This document shows positions 16,758-26,095 of a stretch of 64,000 bases of DNA, in pieces (position 1 is the stretch's first letter; each line of letters opens with the position of its first letter). A program made the translations under genes and the position numbers. Below the pieces are notes generated by a model. That model did not search any database and had not been told where the DNA came from. It worked only from the letters and a program-made list of their open reading frames with translations. Where the stretch lies: positions 868,001-932,000 of the forward strand of contig NZ_FUYY01000001.1 in assembly GCF_900168045.1 (NCBI RefSeq). Direction: 5' to 3'. Origin of the DNA: Salegentibacter holothuriorum (lineage in GTDB: Bacteria; Bacteroidota; Bacteroidia; Flavobacteriales; Flavobacteriaceae).

Positions 16758-18143
16758 ATTAGAAAATATATTCCCCAATAATTCATCATTCGTAACCTGT
16801 CCGGTGATTTCGCCAAAGTATTCTAAAGCTTCCCGAATATCTATGGCTAACAAGTCGCCCGAAAGGTCGGTGTTCAAGCCTTCTTCAACCTTATTTATTT
16901 CTTCCAGAGCTTTTAAAAGGGCATTATAGTGACGGCTGTTGGTTACGATCGTATTATTATTTCTAAGCGCGCCGGTATTTACAAATTCAAGTAATTTACT
17001 TTTTAGTTCCTCTACACCTTCGCCTGTTTTGGCAGAAATTAACTGCAAACTTGCGCCTTCAAGTTCGTTTAAATTTTCAAATAAATTCTCTTTCTCTTTT
17101 TCCGTAAGTTGATCTACTTTATTCGCAATAACAACAAGGGGTTTTTGAGGAAATTGATTGTGGATTTTTTTAATTTCAACCTTAAACTTAGAACTTTGAG
17201 CTTTAAATTTTTCTGCATTTAGAAGATAAACAACTACCTGTGCCTGACCTATCTTTTCAAAAGTTCGCTTTATTCCGATGCTTTCCACCACATCCTCAGT
17301 CTCTCGTATTCCTGCGGTATCAATAAATCTGAAACCAACACCACCAATACTCATTTCGTCTTCAATAGAATCCCGCGTAGTCCCGGCTATTTCAGAAACA
17401 ATGGCGCGTTCTTCATTTAAAAGTGAGTTTAATAAAGTAGATTTTCCTACGTTTGGTTCGCCCACAATCGCTACCGGAATTCCATTTTTAAGCACATTCC
17501 CTGTTGCAAAAGAATCAATTAAACGTTTTAATACCTGCTGAATCCGGGCTACTAACTCTTTAAATTGATCGCGATTGGCAAACTCCACATCTTCTTCAGA
17601 GAAGTCTAATTCCAATTCAATTAAAGAAGCAAAATCTAATAACTCCTGGCGTAACCTATGAATTTCATTAGAAAATCCGCCTCGCATTTGTTGCATCGCC
17701 ATTTGGTGAGAGGCCTTGTTTTCAGAAGAAATTAGATCGGCTACGGCTTCTGCCTGGCTCAAGTCCATTTTTCCGTTTAGAAAAGCACGCATTGTAAATT
17801 CACCAGCCTCAGCTGAACGACAACCTTTTCTAATCATCAACTGGATAATCTCCTGTTGAATATACGGACTTCCGTGACAGGAAATTTCTACCGTTTCTTC
17901 TCCGGTATAAGATTTAGGCGCTCTAAATATTGAAATTAAAACCTCATCTAAGGTACGATCATCGTCCATTAGATTTCCTAAATGCAAAGTATGGCTTGGC
18001 TGCTGGTTCAGCTTTTTTTTACTCTTTGCTTTAAAAAGCGGGGAAACAATATTAAATGCTTCGGGGCCGGAAACTCTAATAATGGCAATAGCACCAGCAC
18101 CAGAAGGTGTGGCAAGCGCTACAATAGTGTCGTTTAATTTCAT
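16740..18143 (-). CDS. mnmE: tRNA modification GTPase MnmE (TrmE/ThdF)
   Basis: This 467 aa protein has the usual MnmE length. With MnmG it installs the cmnm5 group on U34 of several tRNAs. The N-terminal tetrahydrofolate-binding domain (about 1-118) starts with DTIVALATPSGAGAIAIIRVSG. The helical domain is interrupted by the GTPase domain, with G1 GEPNVGKS (228-235), G3 DTAG (275-278) and G4 NKVD (341-344). The C terminus ends in the invariant FCIGK, whose Cys is required for modification. Between G3 and G4 the segment EKFKAQSSKFKVEI comes from a simple-repeat-like stretch. The gene is monocistronic, with a 13-C tract just upstream. Confidence 0.97.
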   Translation of the reverse strand: MKLNDTIVALATPSGAGAIAIIRVSGPEAFNIVSPLFKAKSKKKLNQQPSHTLHLGNLMDDDRTLDEVLISIFRAPKSYTGEETVEISCHGSPYIQQEIIQLMIRKGCRSAEAGEFTMRAFLNGKMDLSQAEAVADLISSENKASHQMAMQQMRGGFSNEIHRLRQELLDFASLIELELDFSEEDVEFANRDQFKELVARIQQVLKRLIDSFATGNVLKNGIPVAIVGEPNVGKSTLLNSLLNEERAIVSEIAGTTRDSIEDEMSIGGVGFRFIDTAGIRETEDVVESIGIKRTFEKIGQAQVVVYLLNAEKFKAQSSKFKVEIKKIHNQFPQKPLVVIANKVDQLTEKEKENLFENLNELEGASLQLISAKTGEGVEELKSKLLEFVNTGALRNNNTIVTNSRHYNALLKALEEINKVEEGLNTDLSGDLLAIDIREALEYFGEITGQVTNDELLGNIFSNFCIGK

Positions 18144-18160
18144 ATCGCAAAGATAAGCCT

Positions 18161-18187
18161 CCCCCCCCCCCCCTCCAAAAGAGGGGG
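18161..18187. repeat. 13-C homopolymer and G/C hairpin upstream of mnmE
   Basis: Thirteen consecutive C (18161-18173) are followed by T and C, with CCCCCTC (18169-18175) able to pair with GAGGGGG (18181-18187) across a CAAAA loop. The tract lies 18 bases upstream of the mnmE start. It could vary in length by slippage, or act as a 5' leader hairpin. Confidence 0.6.
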
Positions 18188-18300
18188 AGAAAAATTACGA
18201 TTTTTAAAATTTGTAACAATTTGCCAGGTTTGTCGTCCTATTTATAGGAGTTGTATTTCAACTTCTCTTTACTTAAAACTAATTACTCGATACTAAATAA

Positions 18301-18639
18301 ATGAGAGAAGACAACCAAATGCTCGTTATTACCCATTTAAGTCAGTTACTGGATTTAGTTACAGGAATTGGCGGTTTTATAGTTCCGTTAATCCTTTGGC
18401 TTACCCAAAAAGATAAAGTTGCCGGAATGGATTTTCACGGAAAAATGATCATCAATTTCCAAATAAGTATGTTTATATACAGCTTATTATGTATTCCGCT
18501 AATCTTTTTATTCGGACTTGGAATAATCGCTCTTATTGGGATTGCCCTTATTATGCTTATCCTACCAATAATAAATGCCATTAAAGTAAGCAACGGGGAA
18601 GTTCCAAATTATCCTTTAACAATAGAGATCATAAAATAA
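18301..18639 (+). CDS. DUF4870 domain-containing membrane protein
   Basis: This 112 aa protein fits the DUF4870 family of small membrane proteins. It has an N-terminal HLSQLLDLVTGIGGFIVPLILWLTQK segment, then a central FHGKMIINFQIS motif and two more hydrophobic helices (about 58-75 and 78-95). This gives roughly three membrane spans. The family resembles Tic20-type proteins, but its function is unknown. It is divergent from mnmE and followed by a strong terminator. Confidence 0.85.
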   Translation: MREDNQMLVITHLSQLLDLVTGIGGFIVPLILWLTQKDKVAGMDFHGKMIINFQISMFIYSLLCIPLIFLFGLGIIALIGIALIMLILPIINAIKVSNGEVPNYPLTIEIIK

Positions 18640-18680
18640 ACTTGAAAAGTTTTATAATTTCATTTTTAACATTCAAAAAA

Positions 18681-18720
18681 AAACCTCACAGGTTTTGAAA
18701 ACCTGTGAGGTTTGAATTTT
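18681..18720. terminator. Strong bidirectional terminator
   Basis: AAACCTCACAGG (18681-18692) pairs with CCTGTGAGGTTT (18702-18713) around a TTTTGAAAA loop. A run of A precedes the stem and a T-rich run follows it. It sits between the convergent DUF4870 gene and dnaN and can serve both. Confidence 0.85.
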
Positions 18721-18749
18721 TAAAACTCCTTAATTTTTGATATTTAAAT

Positions 18750-18771
18750 CCCCCCTTCGGGGGCTAGGGGG
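18750..18771. repeat. C/G-rich hairpin element after dnaN
   Basis: Six C (18750-18755), TTC and GGGGG form a tight hairpin, followed by a second G run. This CCCCCTTCGGGGG type of element is a recurrent intergenic sequence in flavobacterial genomes. It lies 3 bases past the dnaN stop and may aid termination. Confidence 0.5.
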
Positions 18772-18774
18772 CTT

Positions 18775-19893
18775 CTAATTATTAAGCATTACCGGCATAA
18801 CCAGCATTGTGATTTTTTCTCCCGGGTCTAAGCCATCTACAGGAGTTAAAATCCCTGCACGGTTAGGTAAACTCATCTCCAGCTGAACTTCATCTGAAGT
18901 TAAATTATTCAACATTTCGGTAAGAAAACGAGAGTTGAAACCAATTTGCATATCGTCTCCCTGGTAAGAACAAGTTAAACGCTCTTCGGCTTTATTGCTG
19001 TAATCTACATCTTCTGCAGAAATATTTAATTCGGCACCGGCAATTTTTAATCTCACCTGGTGTGTAGTTTTATTAGAGAAAATAGAAACCCTACGAACTG
19101 AGCTCAAAAACTGGTTGCGCTGTATAGTTAATTTATTCGGATTTTCCTTCGGAATTACCGCTTCGTAATTTGGATACTTTCCGTCTATAAGTCTACAAAC
19201 CAATTGCGTATCATCAAAAGTGAATTTTGCATTAGAATCGTTGTATTCTATAAGCACTTCACTTTCGCTACCCGCTAAAATTCCTTTTAAAAGGTTTAGT
19301 GGTTTTTTCGGCATAATAAAGTCTGAAGCCTGCGAAGCAGTAACATCTTCTCGCTGGTATTTTACTAACTTATGAGCATCTGTAGCTACAAAAGTTAATC
19401 CTTCTGTTGTAAATTGAAAGAAAACCCCACTCATTACCGGACGAAGATCGTCGTTTCCTGAAGCGAAAATGGTTTTACTAATCGCTGTAGACAAAATATC
19501 ACCTTCTAAAACGGTACTACTCGGATCTTCCAATTCCACAGGATTTGGAAATTCTTCACCATCAGCATAAGCAAGCGCGTATTTACCGTGATTGGAACTT
19601 AATTCTATAGTGTTATTATCTTCGGCAACAAATGTTAATGGCTGTTCCGGGAAAGTTTTTAGCGTATCTAAAAGCAATTTAGCAGGAACCGCTATTTTTC
19701 CTTCGGAATCTGATTCAACCTTAAGTTTTGCAGACATTGTAGTTTCAAGATCTGAGGCAGAAACTGTAAGCTCGTCCTGCTTAAGATCGAATAAAAAATT
19801 GTCTAAAATTGGAAGGGTGTTGGTGTTATTTATAACCCCACCCAATATCTGAAGCTGTTTCAGCAAATAACTGCTGGATACAATAAATTTCAT
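18775..19893 (-). CDS. dnaN: DNA polymerase III beta subunit (sliding clamp)
   Basis: This 372 aa protein has the standard length of the beta clamp, a dimeric ring of three similar domains per subunit that tethers DNA polymerases to the template. The N terminus MKFIVSSSYLLKQLQILGGV and the C-terminal MLVMPVMLNN are typical, as are TLPILDNFLF and FVATDAHKLVKY. It lies 199 bases downstream of gldG on the same strand, with an AT-rich gap likely to hold its own promoter. It is not next to dnaA, which is common in this phylum. The dinB-dnaE products further right would bind this clamp. Confidence 0.97.
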   Translation of the reverse strand: MKFIVSSSYLLKQLQILGGVINNTNTLPILDNFLFDLKQDELTVSASDLETTMSAKLKVESDSEGKIAVPAKLLLDTLKTFPEQPLTFVAEDNNTIELSSNHGKYALAYADGEEFPNPVELEDPSSTVLEGDILSTAISKTIFASGNDDLRPVMSGVFFQFTTEGLTFVATDAHKLVKYQREDVTASQASDFIMPKKPLNLLKGILAGSESEVLIEYNDSNAKFTFDDTQLVCRLIDGKYPNYEAVIPKENPNKLTIQRNQFLSSVRRVSIFSNKTTHQVRLKIAGAELNISAEDVDYSNKAEERLTCSYQGDDMQIGFNSRFLTEMLNNLTSDEVQLEMSLPNRAGILTPVDGLDPGEKITMLVMPVMLNN

Positions 19894-20092
19894 CGGCTTT
19901 GTGATTAATTAGAAATCATTACAAATATATTTTAATCTGTTAAAGATTAAGCTTGTGACGAAGAGTTTTTATTAACATCAAAAACAATAAAATATTTTGC
20001 AAAAATCTACAATACAGACACTTGAAACGAATAATCTTTTTAAAATTGTTAATATGTTGATTTTATTTCCCTAAATATAAAGTCTGGGAATG

Positions 20093-21763
20093 CTATTTCA
20101 GATATTTCCTTTTTCGGAAATAATTAAATCCGAAAGCAAATAGCCCCAGAACTATTAAAGGAAGAATAATATTAACCACCTGCCATTTTTCGCGTTCCTC
20201 TGCAGTTTTTTGATCGTCAAGAAATGCTATGCTTATTTCTTTGCTTCGTATATTTATAAGTCCGTTATCATCAAGCATATAATTAACAGCATTCAGTAAA
20301 AATTCTTTATTCCCATAGGTATTACCCGTGTAACGCTCAAAGCCCAATTCCAGGGGGTCCCCACGCTGTACGTCGTTTTTTATAACGTCCCCATCTGAAA
20401 TTACCAGCATTTTAGTTTCTTTACTTTGGTCCAAAGAATTTTGAATTTCAAATGGCTTGACCCTGTTTTTATAAACCGAAGTAAATTCTCCTTCCAGCAA
20501 AACCGCCAGCGGTTGCTCTCCATCTCTGTAAGACGCCAAATCGGGTTCCTGGCTTACCATCTCAAGGCTAATTTCACGCGGTGTACCTTCTACCCTGGTT
20601 TGGGGCGAACTGCTGAGTAAAATTGTTTTTTCAAGCTTATTCTGAAGCGTATCAATTTGATTTGCATATTCAAACCTTACCGCTTCAATATTATTGATTA
20701 TCGGGTGATCGTTGGGCGAAGTGGTTAACGGACTGTAAAACCAGGGGTACGGATTAAACCGGGTATTGTTTCCCTGCCCTGAAGCAAGAATAATTGGGGC
20801 CGAATAGATATCGTTAATCAAAACCGGGTTTATTCTAATTCCGTAGGAAAAGAAAAAATCGCCCAGGTTGAGATCTCGTGGTAAAGCAAAAGCTCTACCA
20901 GAAGGGTTTAGTAAACTATCGGTTTCCATGGCAACGGCTTCGGTTAACCAAACCGACTTACCACCCGCCATCGTATATTGATCTAACACATACTTTTCAT
21001 TCTCGGTAAAAGCTTCTGTAGGTTTTGCCTCGATAATTAAATCGTATTCTTTTAACTGCTTAAGTGTTTTTTGAGGATTTACAGCAGCTGAATCTAAAGT
21101 AAAAGGTGCCATAAAATAATATTCCTGCAAGGTTTTTATAAAACTGGCTATTTGTGCATTTGGCAATTCCCCATTGCCCCGCATTACCGCTATTTTCTTC
21201 TCACGCGGATAAATAAATTTGTTTAATGCATTCGCAATAGCATATTCCAATTGTTGAACAGAACTGGAAACACGTTCCTCATCAGTTGCGCCCAGTTTAT
21301 TTTTTAATAAAGGAATTTGTACTTCTTTATCACCCATTTTAGCAATAGCCCAGGGAAAAACCAGGGCTTCAGAACTTTTCCCGTTTTCCTGAACGCTTAC
21401 CCTGGCAGGTGGCATTCCCTGCCGGTAAAATTCCTGGGCAGTAGCTTCAGCATCATTACTATTGTCTAACGGATTGGTAAAAATGAATTTTATATTGCTG
21501 TTATAAGCTGAAAACTCTTCCAGCATTTGCCTTGTTTCATTCCGAAGTCTTCTAAATTCTGATGGGAAATTTCCTTCTAAAAAAACTTCAATAACGATGG
21601 GAGAATCAGCATCTGAAACGATTTCCATTGCCGCGGGAGAAAGGGTATAACGTTGATCTCGGGTAAGATCTATGCGCTCAAAAAAATTGGCAGCCAATAG
21701 GTTTACGGCAACCAGGACAAGGATTAATCCAAAAACAGCTTTATATGTGTTTTGAAGTTTCAC
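20093..21763 (-). CDS. gldG: Gliding motility ABC transporter component GldG
   Basis: This 556 aa protein has an N-terminal membrane helix (about 8-26), a large periplasmic region with the ERIDLTRDQRYTLSP segment typical of GldG, and a C-terminal helix (about 528-545) ending in a basic tail, FRKRKYLK. GldG works with GldF and the ATPase GldA in an ABC transporter needed for flavobacterial gliding. It starts 3 bases after gldF ends, so the two form an operon. GldA is not in the window, as in other flavobacteria where it is unlinked. Confidence 0.95.
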   Translation of the reverse strand: MKLQNTYKAVFGLILVLVAVNLLAANFFERIDLTRDQRYTLSPAAMEIVSDADSPIVIEVFLEGNFPSEFRRLRNETRQMLEEFSAYNSNIKFIFTNPLDNSNDAEATAQEFYRQGMPPARVSVQENGKSSEALVFPWAIAKMGDKEVQIPLLKNKLGATDEERVSSSVQQLEYAIANALNKFIYPREKKIAVMRGNGELPNAQIASFIKTLQEYYFMAPFTLDSAAVNPQKTLKQLKEYDLIIEAKPTEAFTENEKYVLDQYTMAGGKSVWLTEAVAMETDSLLNPSGRAFALPRDLNLGDFFFSYGIRINPVLINDIYSAPIILASGQGNNTRFNPYPWFYSPLTTSPNDHPIINNIEAVRFEYANQIDTLQNKLEKTILLSSSPQTRVEGTPREISLEMVSQEPDLASYRDGEQPLAVLLEGEFTSVYKNRVKPFEIQNSLDQSKETKMLVISDGDVIKNDVQRGDPLELGFERYTGNTYGNKEFLLNAVNYMLDDNGLINIRSKEISIAFLDDQKTAEEREKWQVVNIILPLIVLGLFAFGFNYFRKRKYLK

Positions 21764-21766
21764 AGC

Positions 21767-22504
21767 CTAAGAATTTTTCTGAATTGATATTAGCCTTAAC
21801 TCTGTAAGTTTTAAAAAGAAAATTATAAAACTTAGAAAATAAATAATATCGCGGGTATCTATCACTCCCCTGCTTATACTTTGGTAATGAAAACTAATGC
21901 CCAGGTATTCTGCACCATAATTAGTACTTCCAAAAAGGTCTAAACTCCCTAGCCCTTCAAAAGCGAAATAGCTTAAAAAACATAGAAAGACAGCAATAAT
22001 AAATGCGATAATTTGATTCTGGGAAAGTGAGGAAGCAAAAATACCTATTGCGGTGTAACAAGCCCCAAGAAAAATTAAGCCCAGGTAAGAGCCAAGGGTA
22101 GCACCGAGATCAAAATTCCCTACCGGACTTCCTAATTGATGAATGGTAATTACATATAAAATACTCGGTAATATTGCTAGAACCACTAAAATTAAGGCTC
22201 CAAAATATTTCCCTAAAACAAGTTGTGTAAAACCAATGGGGCGTGTAAGCAGCAATTCTATAGTTCCCTGGCGTTTCTCTTCAGAAAAACTTTTCATGGT
22301 TATGGCCGGAATAAGAAAAATAAAGATCCAGGGAGCAAGATCAAAGAAGGGTTTTACATTGGCAAAACCACTATCCAGAATATTGTAATTTCCTGTAAAA
22401 ACAAATAAAAATAAGCCGCAAACCACCAGAAAAATTCCAATCACCAGGTAACCTATTGGTGACGAAAAAAATGAGTTTATTTCTTTGTTTAAAATGGCTA
22501 GCAT
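21767..22504 (-). CDS. gldF: Gliding motility ABC transporter permease GldF
   Basis: This 245 aa protein has six hydrophobic segments and the ABC-2 permease signature region (PAITMKSFSEEKRQGTIELL). It begins MLAILNKEINSFFSSPIGYL, as expected for GldF. It forms the membrane channel part of the GldAFG transporter in gliding. gldG follows after 3 bases. Upstream, 22505-22659 holds simple-sequence repeats rather than a gene. Confidence 0.95.
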   Translation of the reverse strand: MLAILNKEINSFFSSPIGYLVIGIFLVVCGLFLFVFTGNYNILDSGFANVKPFFDLAPWIFIFLIPAITMKSFSEEKRQGTIELLLTRPIGFTQLVLGKYFGALILVVLAILPSILYVITIHQLGSPVGNFDLGATLGSYLGLIFLGACYTAIGIFASSLSQNQIIAFIIAVFLCFLSYFAFEGLGSLDLFGSTNYGAEYLGISFHYQSISRGVIDTRDIIYFLSFIIFFLKLTELRLISIQKNS

Positions 22505-22642
22505 TAATTTCGGTTATCGGTTGTGAGTTATCGGTTGTCGGTATTTGGTTTGATGTTTTTTTTTGCTGAAACTTTTTTAATCGAAATTCTAATAATATCT
22601 CCTTCCCACTTCACTCCTAACTCTTCACCCTTCTCCCCTCTC

Positions 22643-22677
22643 TCTTCACTCTTCACTCTTCACTCTTCACTCTTCAC
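22643..22677. repeat. Five tandem copies of TCTTCAC (7-bp microsatellite)
   Basis: TCTTCAC is repeated five times without interruption, preceded by degenerate copies from about 22600. The array supplies the last codons and the stop of the minus-strand monooxygenase-like gene, so changes in copy number would alter its C terminus. Confidence 0.85.
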
Positions 22678-22956
22678 TACTGTAGTGCTCCAGGCTACCG
22701 GTTTAGCATTAAAAAGCAGCTTTGTTTTTGCCCATACGCCTTTAAATAATTCTGAATTTCGGTAACGCTCTAAAGAAGGCTCATCTACCCAGTTACTATA
22801 CGTAAAAAAGATATTTGTATTGTGCTTATCTTGTAATAATTCAAGTTTTTCACAACCTTCAAAAGCTCTTATTTTAGATTTGTTTTCTTCAAAATTAGCC
22901 AGAAATTCATCTAATTTTGAAGGATCAAACTCCATTTTCACAATTCTGTGTATCAT
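22660..22956 (-). CDS. Antibiotic biosynthesis monooxygenase (ABM) family protein
   Basis: This 98 aa protein has a ferredoxin-like ABM fold: IHRIVKMEFDP at the start, then EGCEKLELLQDK, FFTYSNWVDEPSLERYR and F-GVW. Such small proteins include quinol monooxygenases and heme-degrading enzymes, but many are unassigned. The start overlaps the end of the upstream adenosyltransferase gene by 4 bases, so they are co-transcribed. The last residues (VVKSEE) and stop are encoded by the TCTTCAC microsatellite, which suggests the original end was lost or extended. Confidence 0.8.
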   Translation of the reverse strand: MIHRIVKMEFDPSKLDEFLANFEENKSKIRAFEGCEKLELLQDKHNTNIFFTYSNWVDEPSLERYRNSELFKGVWAKTKLLFNAKPVAWSTTVVKSEE

Positions 22957-23792
22957 TTTTCTTCAAAGTTAATAGTGACCGTATCCCGGTGATGCAGGCC
23001 AAAAAGCGTTGAGGCACTACCTACCGTAGAAGGATTACTTTTATAAATAGCCAGTTCTATATAACCGGCCGAATTAAAGAGCGCGAGTTTTTTACCATCT
23101 TCTTCTCCCCTGTTTTCCTTTTCAACCTCAAAATTTATCCAGTCAGAATAGGCTTCATATATTTGTGGAAAAGTAACCATTCTCGCACTTATTAGATAAT
23201 TTCTTCCTTTTCCTATATTTTCAAAAAGTTTACGGCTAATATTAGTAACTACATTTCCATAATTATCAATATATAGAACGTGACCAACAATTTGGTTTTT
23301 TTCTGAATTAATAATAGGTTCAAACTGCTTCAGATACTTTATTTCGCTAATATTCTTACCAATCACTTCCAGGGTTCCGCCACGGGCTAAATGGCAGGCC
23401 ACTTTTACAAAAACATCTAAAACCGGAAAATTTGTTTCAATAGCCCCGTGAATATTGATTTCTACAATTTTCGTAGGTTTAATTTCTGAAGCGAGTAAAG
23501 ATAAAATTCCATTGTTTGCACAAATAAAATAATGATCGTCCAACAAAACGGCCAGATGTTTATTTTCTGGAGTAAATTCTGAGTCGATCCCAATGATATG
23601 AATACTGCCTTTTGGAAAACTATTATATGCATTTTTTATAATGTAGGCTGCCTCGCTAATATGAAAAGGCGAAACCGAATGCGAAATATCAACAATTCTC
23701 ACATCGGGCAACTCATTATAAATAGCTCCTTTAACCGCACCTACAAAGTAATCTTTCTCTCCAAAATCGGTAGTTAAAGTAATAATTGCCAT
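22953..23792 (-). CDS. SAM hydroxide adenosyltransferase family protein (DUF62)
   Basis: This 279 aa protein begins MAIITLTTDFGEKDYFVGAVKG, the signature of the DUF62 / SAM-dependent fluorinase-chlorinase superfamily. Its ordinary bacterial members hydrolyse S-adenosylmethionine to adenosine and methionine. Further family segments are VDISHSVSPFHISEAAYI and YIDNYGNVVTNIS, which binds the adenosine. Nothing suggests halide use. It is the first gene of a two-gene operon with the ABM protein and has a good flavobacterial promoter upstream. Confidence 0.9.
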   Translation of the reverse strand: MAIITLTTDFGEKDYFVGAVKGAIYNELPDVRIVDISHSVSPFHISEAAYIIKNAYNSFPKGSIHIIGIDSEFTPENKHLAVLLDDHYFICANNGILSLLASEIKPTKIVEINIHGAIETNFPVLDVFVKVACHLARGGTLEVIGKNISEIKYLKQFEPIINSEKNQIVGHVLYIDNYGNVVTNISRKLFENIGKGRNYLISARMVTFPQIYEAYSDWINFEVEKENRGEEDGKKLALFNSAGYIELAIYKSNPSTVGSASTLFGLHHRDTVTINFEEK

Positions 23793-23854
23793 AGGTAATT
23801 GTTAATATTTTTTTAATGTGTAAGCGCTTATTTTATGTAAGTTTGTATAGTAAG

Positions 23855-23887
23855 CAAAGATAATTTTATTTAAATTTTCATTCAAAA
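23855..23887 (-). promoter_or_regulatory. Bacteroidetes-type promoter for the adenosyltransferase operon
   Basis: On the minus strand a TATCTTTG box (23862-23855) matches the TAnnTTTG -7 consensus of this phylum. A TTG-containing -33 box (TTTTTGA, 23887-23881) lies about 20 bases upstream. This would start transcription about 55 bases before the start codon. Confidence 0.5.
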
Positions 23888-24011
23888 ATCAATGATTATA
23901 AACTTAAAATTAGCCATCCAAAATTAGCATTAAAACTTAGCAGCAACAAATAAAGAACCACTATAAATAAAAATGTTTTGAACATCTTTTTTCAACTAAA
24001 ACTATAAGCTA

Positions 24012-24965
24012 TTGAACGAAATTGTTATTGAACTTTCAGAGATTAACCCTCGCGAATTTTTTGGGCAGGGAAATGAACATATAGAACTTTTAAAAAAGTA
24101 TTTTCCGAAGCTAAAAATTGTAGCTCGGGGAAATAAAATTAAGGTTTTTGGAGACGAAGAAATGCTGGAAGAGTTTGATGAACGCATTACGATGCTTATG
24201 GATCACTTTGGAAAGTATAACAAACTGGATGAGAATGTGATTGAAAGAGTGCTTACCAGCGAGAAAAGTTCAGATTATCAAACTTCAGCCGAAAGTGGGG
24301 AAGTTTTGGTTCATGGAGTTGGCGGTCGTTTGGTAAAACCCCAAACTGCCAACCAGAGAAAACTGGTTGAACTAATGCGTAAAAACGATATGGTTTTTGC
24401 CATTGGCCCAGCAGGAACCGGGAAAACTTACACAGGAGTTGCGCTGGCCGTTAAAGCTTTAAAAGAGAAACAGGTTAAAAGAATTATCCTTACCCGTCCC
24501 GCTGTTGAGGCTGGTGAAAACCTGGGTTTTCTCCCTGGTGATCTTAAAGAAAAGTTAGATCCTTATATGCAGCCATTATACGATGCACTTCGGGATATGA
24601 TCCCACAAGAAAGACTGGATTCATTTATAGAGAAAGGAGTTATTCAAATAGCGCCCCTCGCTTTTATGCGTGGCCGAACCTTAGATAATGCTTTTGTAAT
24701 TTTAGATGAAGCCCAAAATACTACCCACGCACAAATGAAAATGTTCCTTACCCGTATGGGAAAAAGCGCCAAGTTTATGATTACGGGAGATCCAGGGCAA
24801 ATAGATTTGCCGCGTAGGGTGATTTCAGGTTTAAAAGAAGCTTTACTTGTGCTTAAAGAAGTAAAAGGTGTAGGAATGATTTATCTTGATGATAAAGATG
24901 TGATTCGCCATAGATTGGTAAAAAAGATTATTTCTGCTTACAAAGAAATTGAACACGCTGATTAA
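24012..24965 (+). CDS. PhoH family protein (PhoH-like ATPase)
   Basis: This 317 aa protein uses a TTG start at 24012. No ATG precedes it, and flavobacterial homologues begin with the same NEIVIEL sequence. An N-terminal KH-like region is followed by the PhoH ATPase/helicase-like domain, with Walker A GPAGTGKT (132-139), Walker B VILDEAQN (about 229-236) and TGDPGQIDLP. PhoH-like proteins bind RNA and are linked to RNA processing and ribosome maturation, but the exact role is unsettled. purC follows after 54 bases. Confidence 0.93.
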   Translation: MNEIVIELSEINPREFFGQGNEHIELLKKYFPKLKIVARGNKIKVFGDEEMLEEFDERITMLMDHFGKYNKLDENVIERVLTSEKSSDYQTSAESGEVLVHGVGGRLVKPQTANQRKLVELMRKNDMVFAIGPAGTGKTYTGVALAVKALKEKQVKRIILTRPAVEAGENLGFLPGDLKEKLDPYMQPLYDALRDMIPQERLDSFIEKGVIQIAPLAFMRGRTLDNAFVILDEAQNTTHAQMKMFLTRMGKSAKFMITGDPGQIDLPRRVISGLKEALLVLKEVKGVGMIYLDDKDVIRHRLVKKIISAYKEIEHAD

Positions 24966-25019
24966 AGCTAGTTTTCAACTTATATATAATTCAGTTCCAA
25001 AAACTCAGAATAGATTCTA

Positions 25020-25967
25020 ATGAACAATACCATTATAAAAACCGATTTTAATTTCCCGGGCCAAACCGATGTTTACAAAGGTAAAGTGAGGGATGTTTAT
25101 ACATTAAAAAACAATAAACTTGTAATTGTAGCAACAGATAGACTTTCGGCTTTTGATGTTGTGATGCCAAAAGGGATACCTTACAAAGGTCAAATCCTTA
25201 ATCAAATTGCTACAAAAATGATGGAAGCAACAAGAGATCTTGTACCCAACTGGCTGGAAAAGACTCCAGATCCCAACGTTGCGGTTGGGCAGGCTTGTGA
25301 ACCTTTTAAAATTGAAATGGTAATTCGTGGCTATCTCGCGGGTCATGCTGCAAGAGAATATAAAGCCGGGAAACGTATGCTTTGTGGGGTAGAAATGCCA
25401 AACGGAATGAAAGAGAACGATAAATTCCCGGAGCCAATTATCACTCCAGCTACTAAAGCCGAACAGGGCGATCACGATGAAGATATTTCAAAAGAAGAGA
25501 TATTAAAACAGGGAATTGTTTCTAAAGAAGATTATAAAATTTTGGAAGAATACACCTTGAATCTTTTTAAACGAGGAAGCGAAATTGCCGCAAAGAGAGG
25601 CTTGATCCTGGTAGATACTAAGTATGAATTTGGAAAAAATGCCAACGGAGAAATTGTTCTAATAGATGAAATTCACACGCCAGATTCTTCCAGGTATTTT
25701 TATGCCGATGGCTATAGTAAAAGACAGGACAAGAACGAGCCACAAAAACAATTATCTAAAGAATTTGTGAGACAGTGGCTTATAGAAAACAACTTCCAGG
25801 GAAAAGAAGGTCAAATTCTTCCGGAAATGAGCGATGACTATATCACATCGGTTTCTGAACGTTATATAGAATTATACGAAAAAATTACCGGGGAAGCTTT
25901 TGTAAAAAGTGATATCAGTAATATTGAAACCCGTATTGAAAATAACGTGCTGGAGTATTTGAAATAA
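25020..25967 (+). CDS. purC: SAICAR synthetase (PurC)
   Basis: This 315 aa protein is phosphoribosylaminoimidazole-succinocarboxamide synthase. It joins aspartate to CAIR with ATP in purine biosynthesis. Clear segments are [11 protein letters not shown] with [11 protein letters not shown] at the N terminus, [16 protein letters not shown], and the aspartate-binding [13 protein letters not shown]. Its length suits the longer yeast/plant-like form with an extended C terminus. It sits just downstream of phoH; no other pur genes are nearby. Confidence 0.96.
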   Translation: MNNTIIKTDFNFPGQTDVYKGKVRDVYTLKNNKLVIVATDRLSAFDVVMPKGIPYKGQILNQIATKMMEATRDLVPNWLEKTPDPNVAVGQACEPFKIEMVIRGYLAGHAAREYKAGKRMLCGVEMPNGMKENDKFPEPIITPATKAEQGDHDEDISKEEILKQGIVSKEDYKILEEYTLNLFKRGSEIAAKRGLILVDTKYEFGKNANGEIVLIDEIHTPDSSRYFYADGYSKRQDKNEPQKQLSKEFVRQWLIENNFQGKEGQILPEMSDDYITSVSERYIELYEKITGEAFVKSDISNIETRIENNVLEYLK

Positions 25968-26095
25968 GGCTTCGGCAGGAAAGTTTGGTGAAATAGTTCC
26001 CGTCCCGAAGGCTCAGGATATTTCGGGGTCTAAACGAACAGAGAATTGTTAAACTCACACTAGATGCTGAAATAAATTCAGCATGTCCTAACTCT

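Noticed and set aside
22953-23792. DUF62 gene considered as a halogenase (fluorinase or chlorinase).
   Set aside because: Its sequence and context match ordinary SAM hydroxide adenosyltransferases; nothing points to halogen metabolism.
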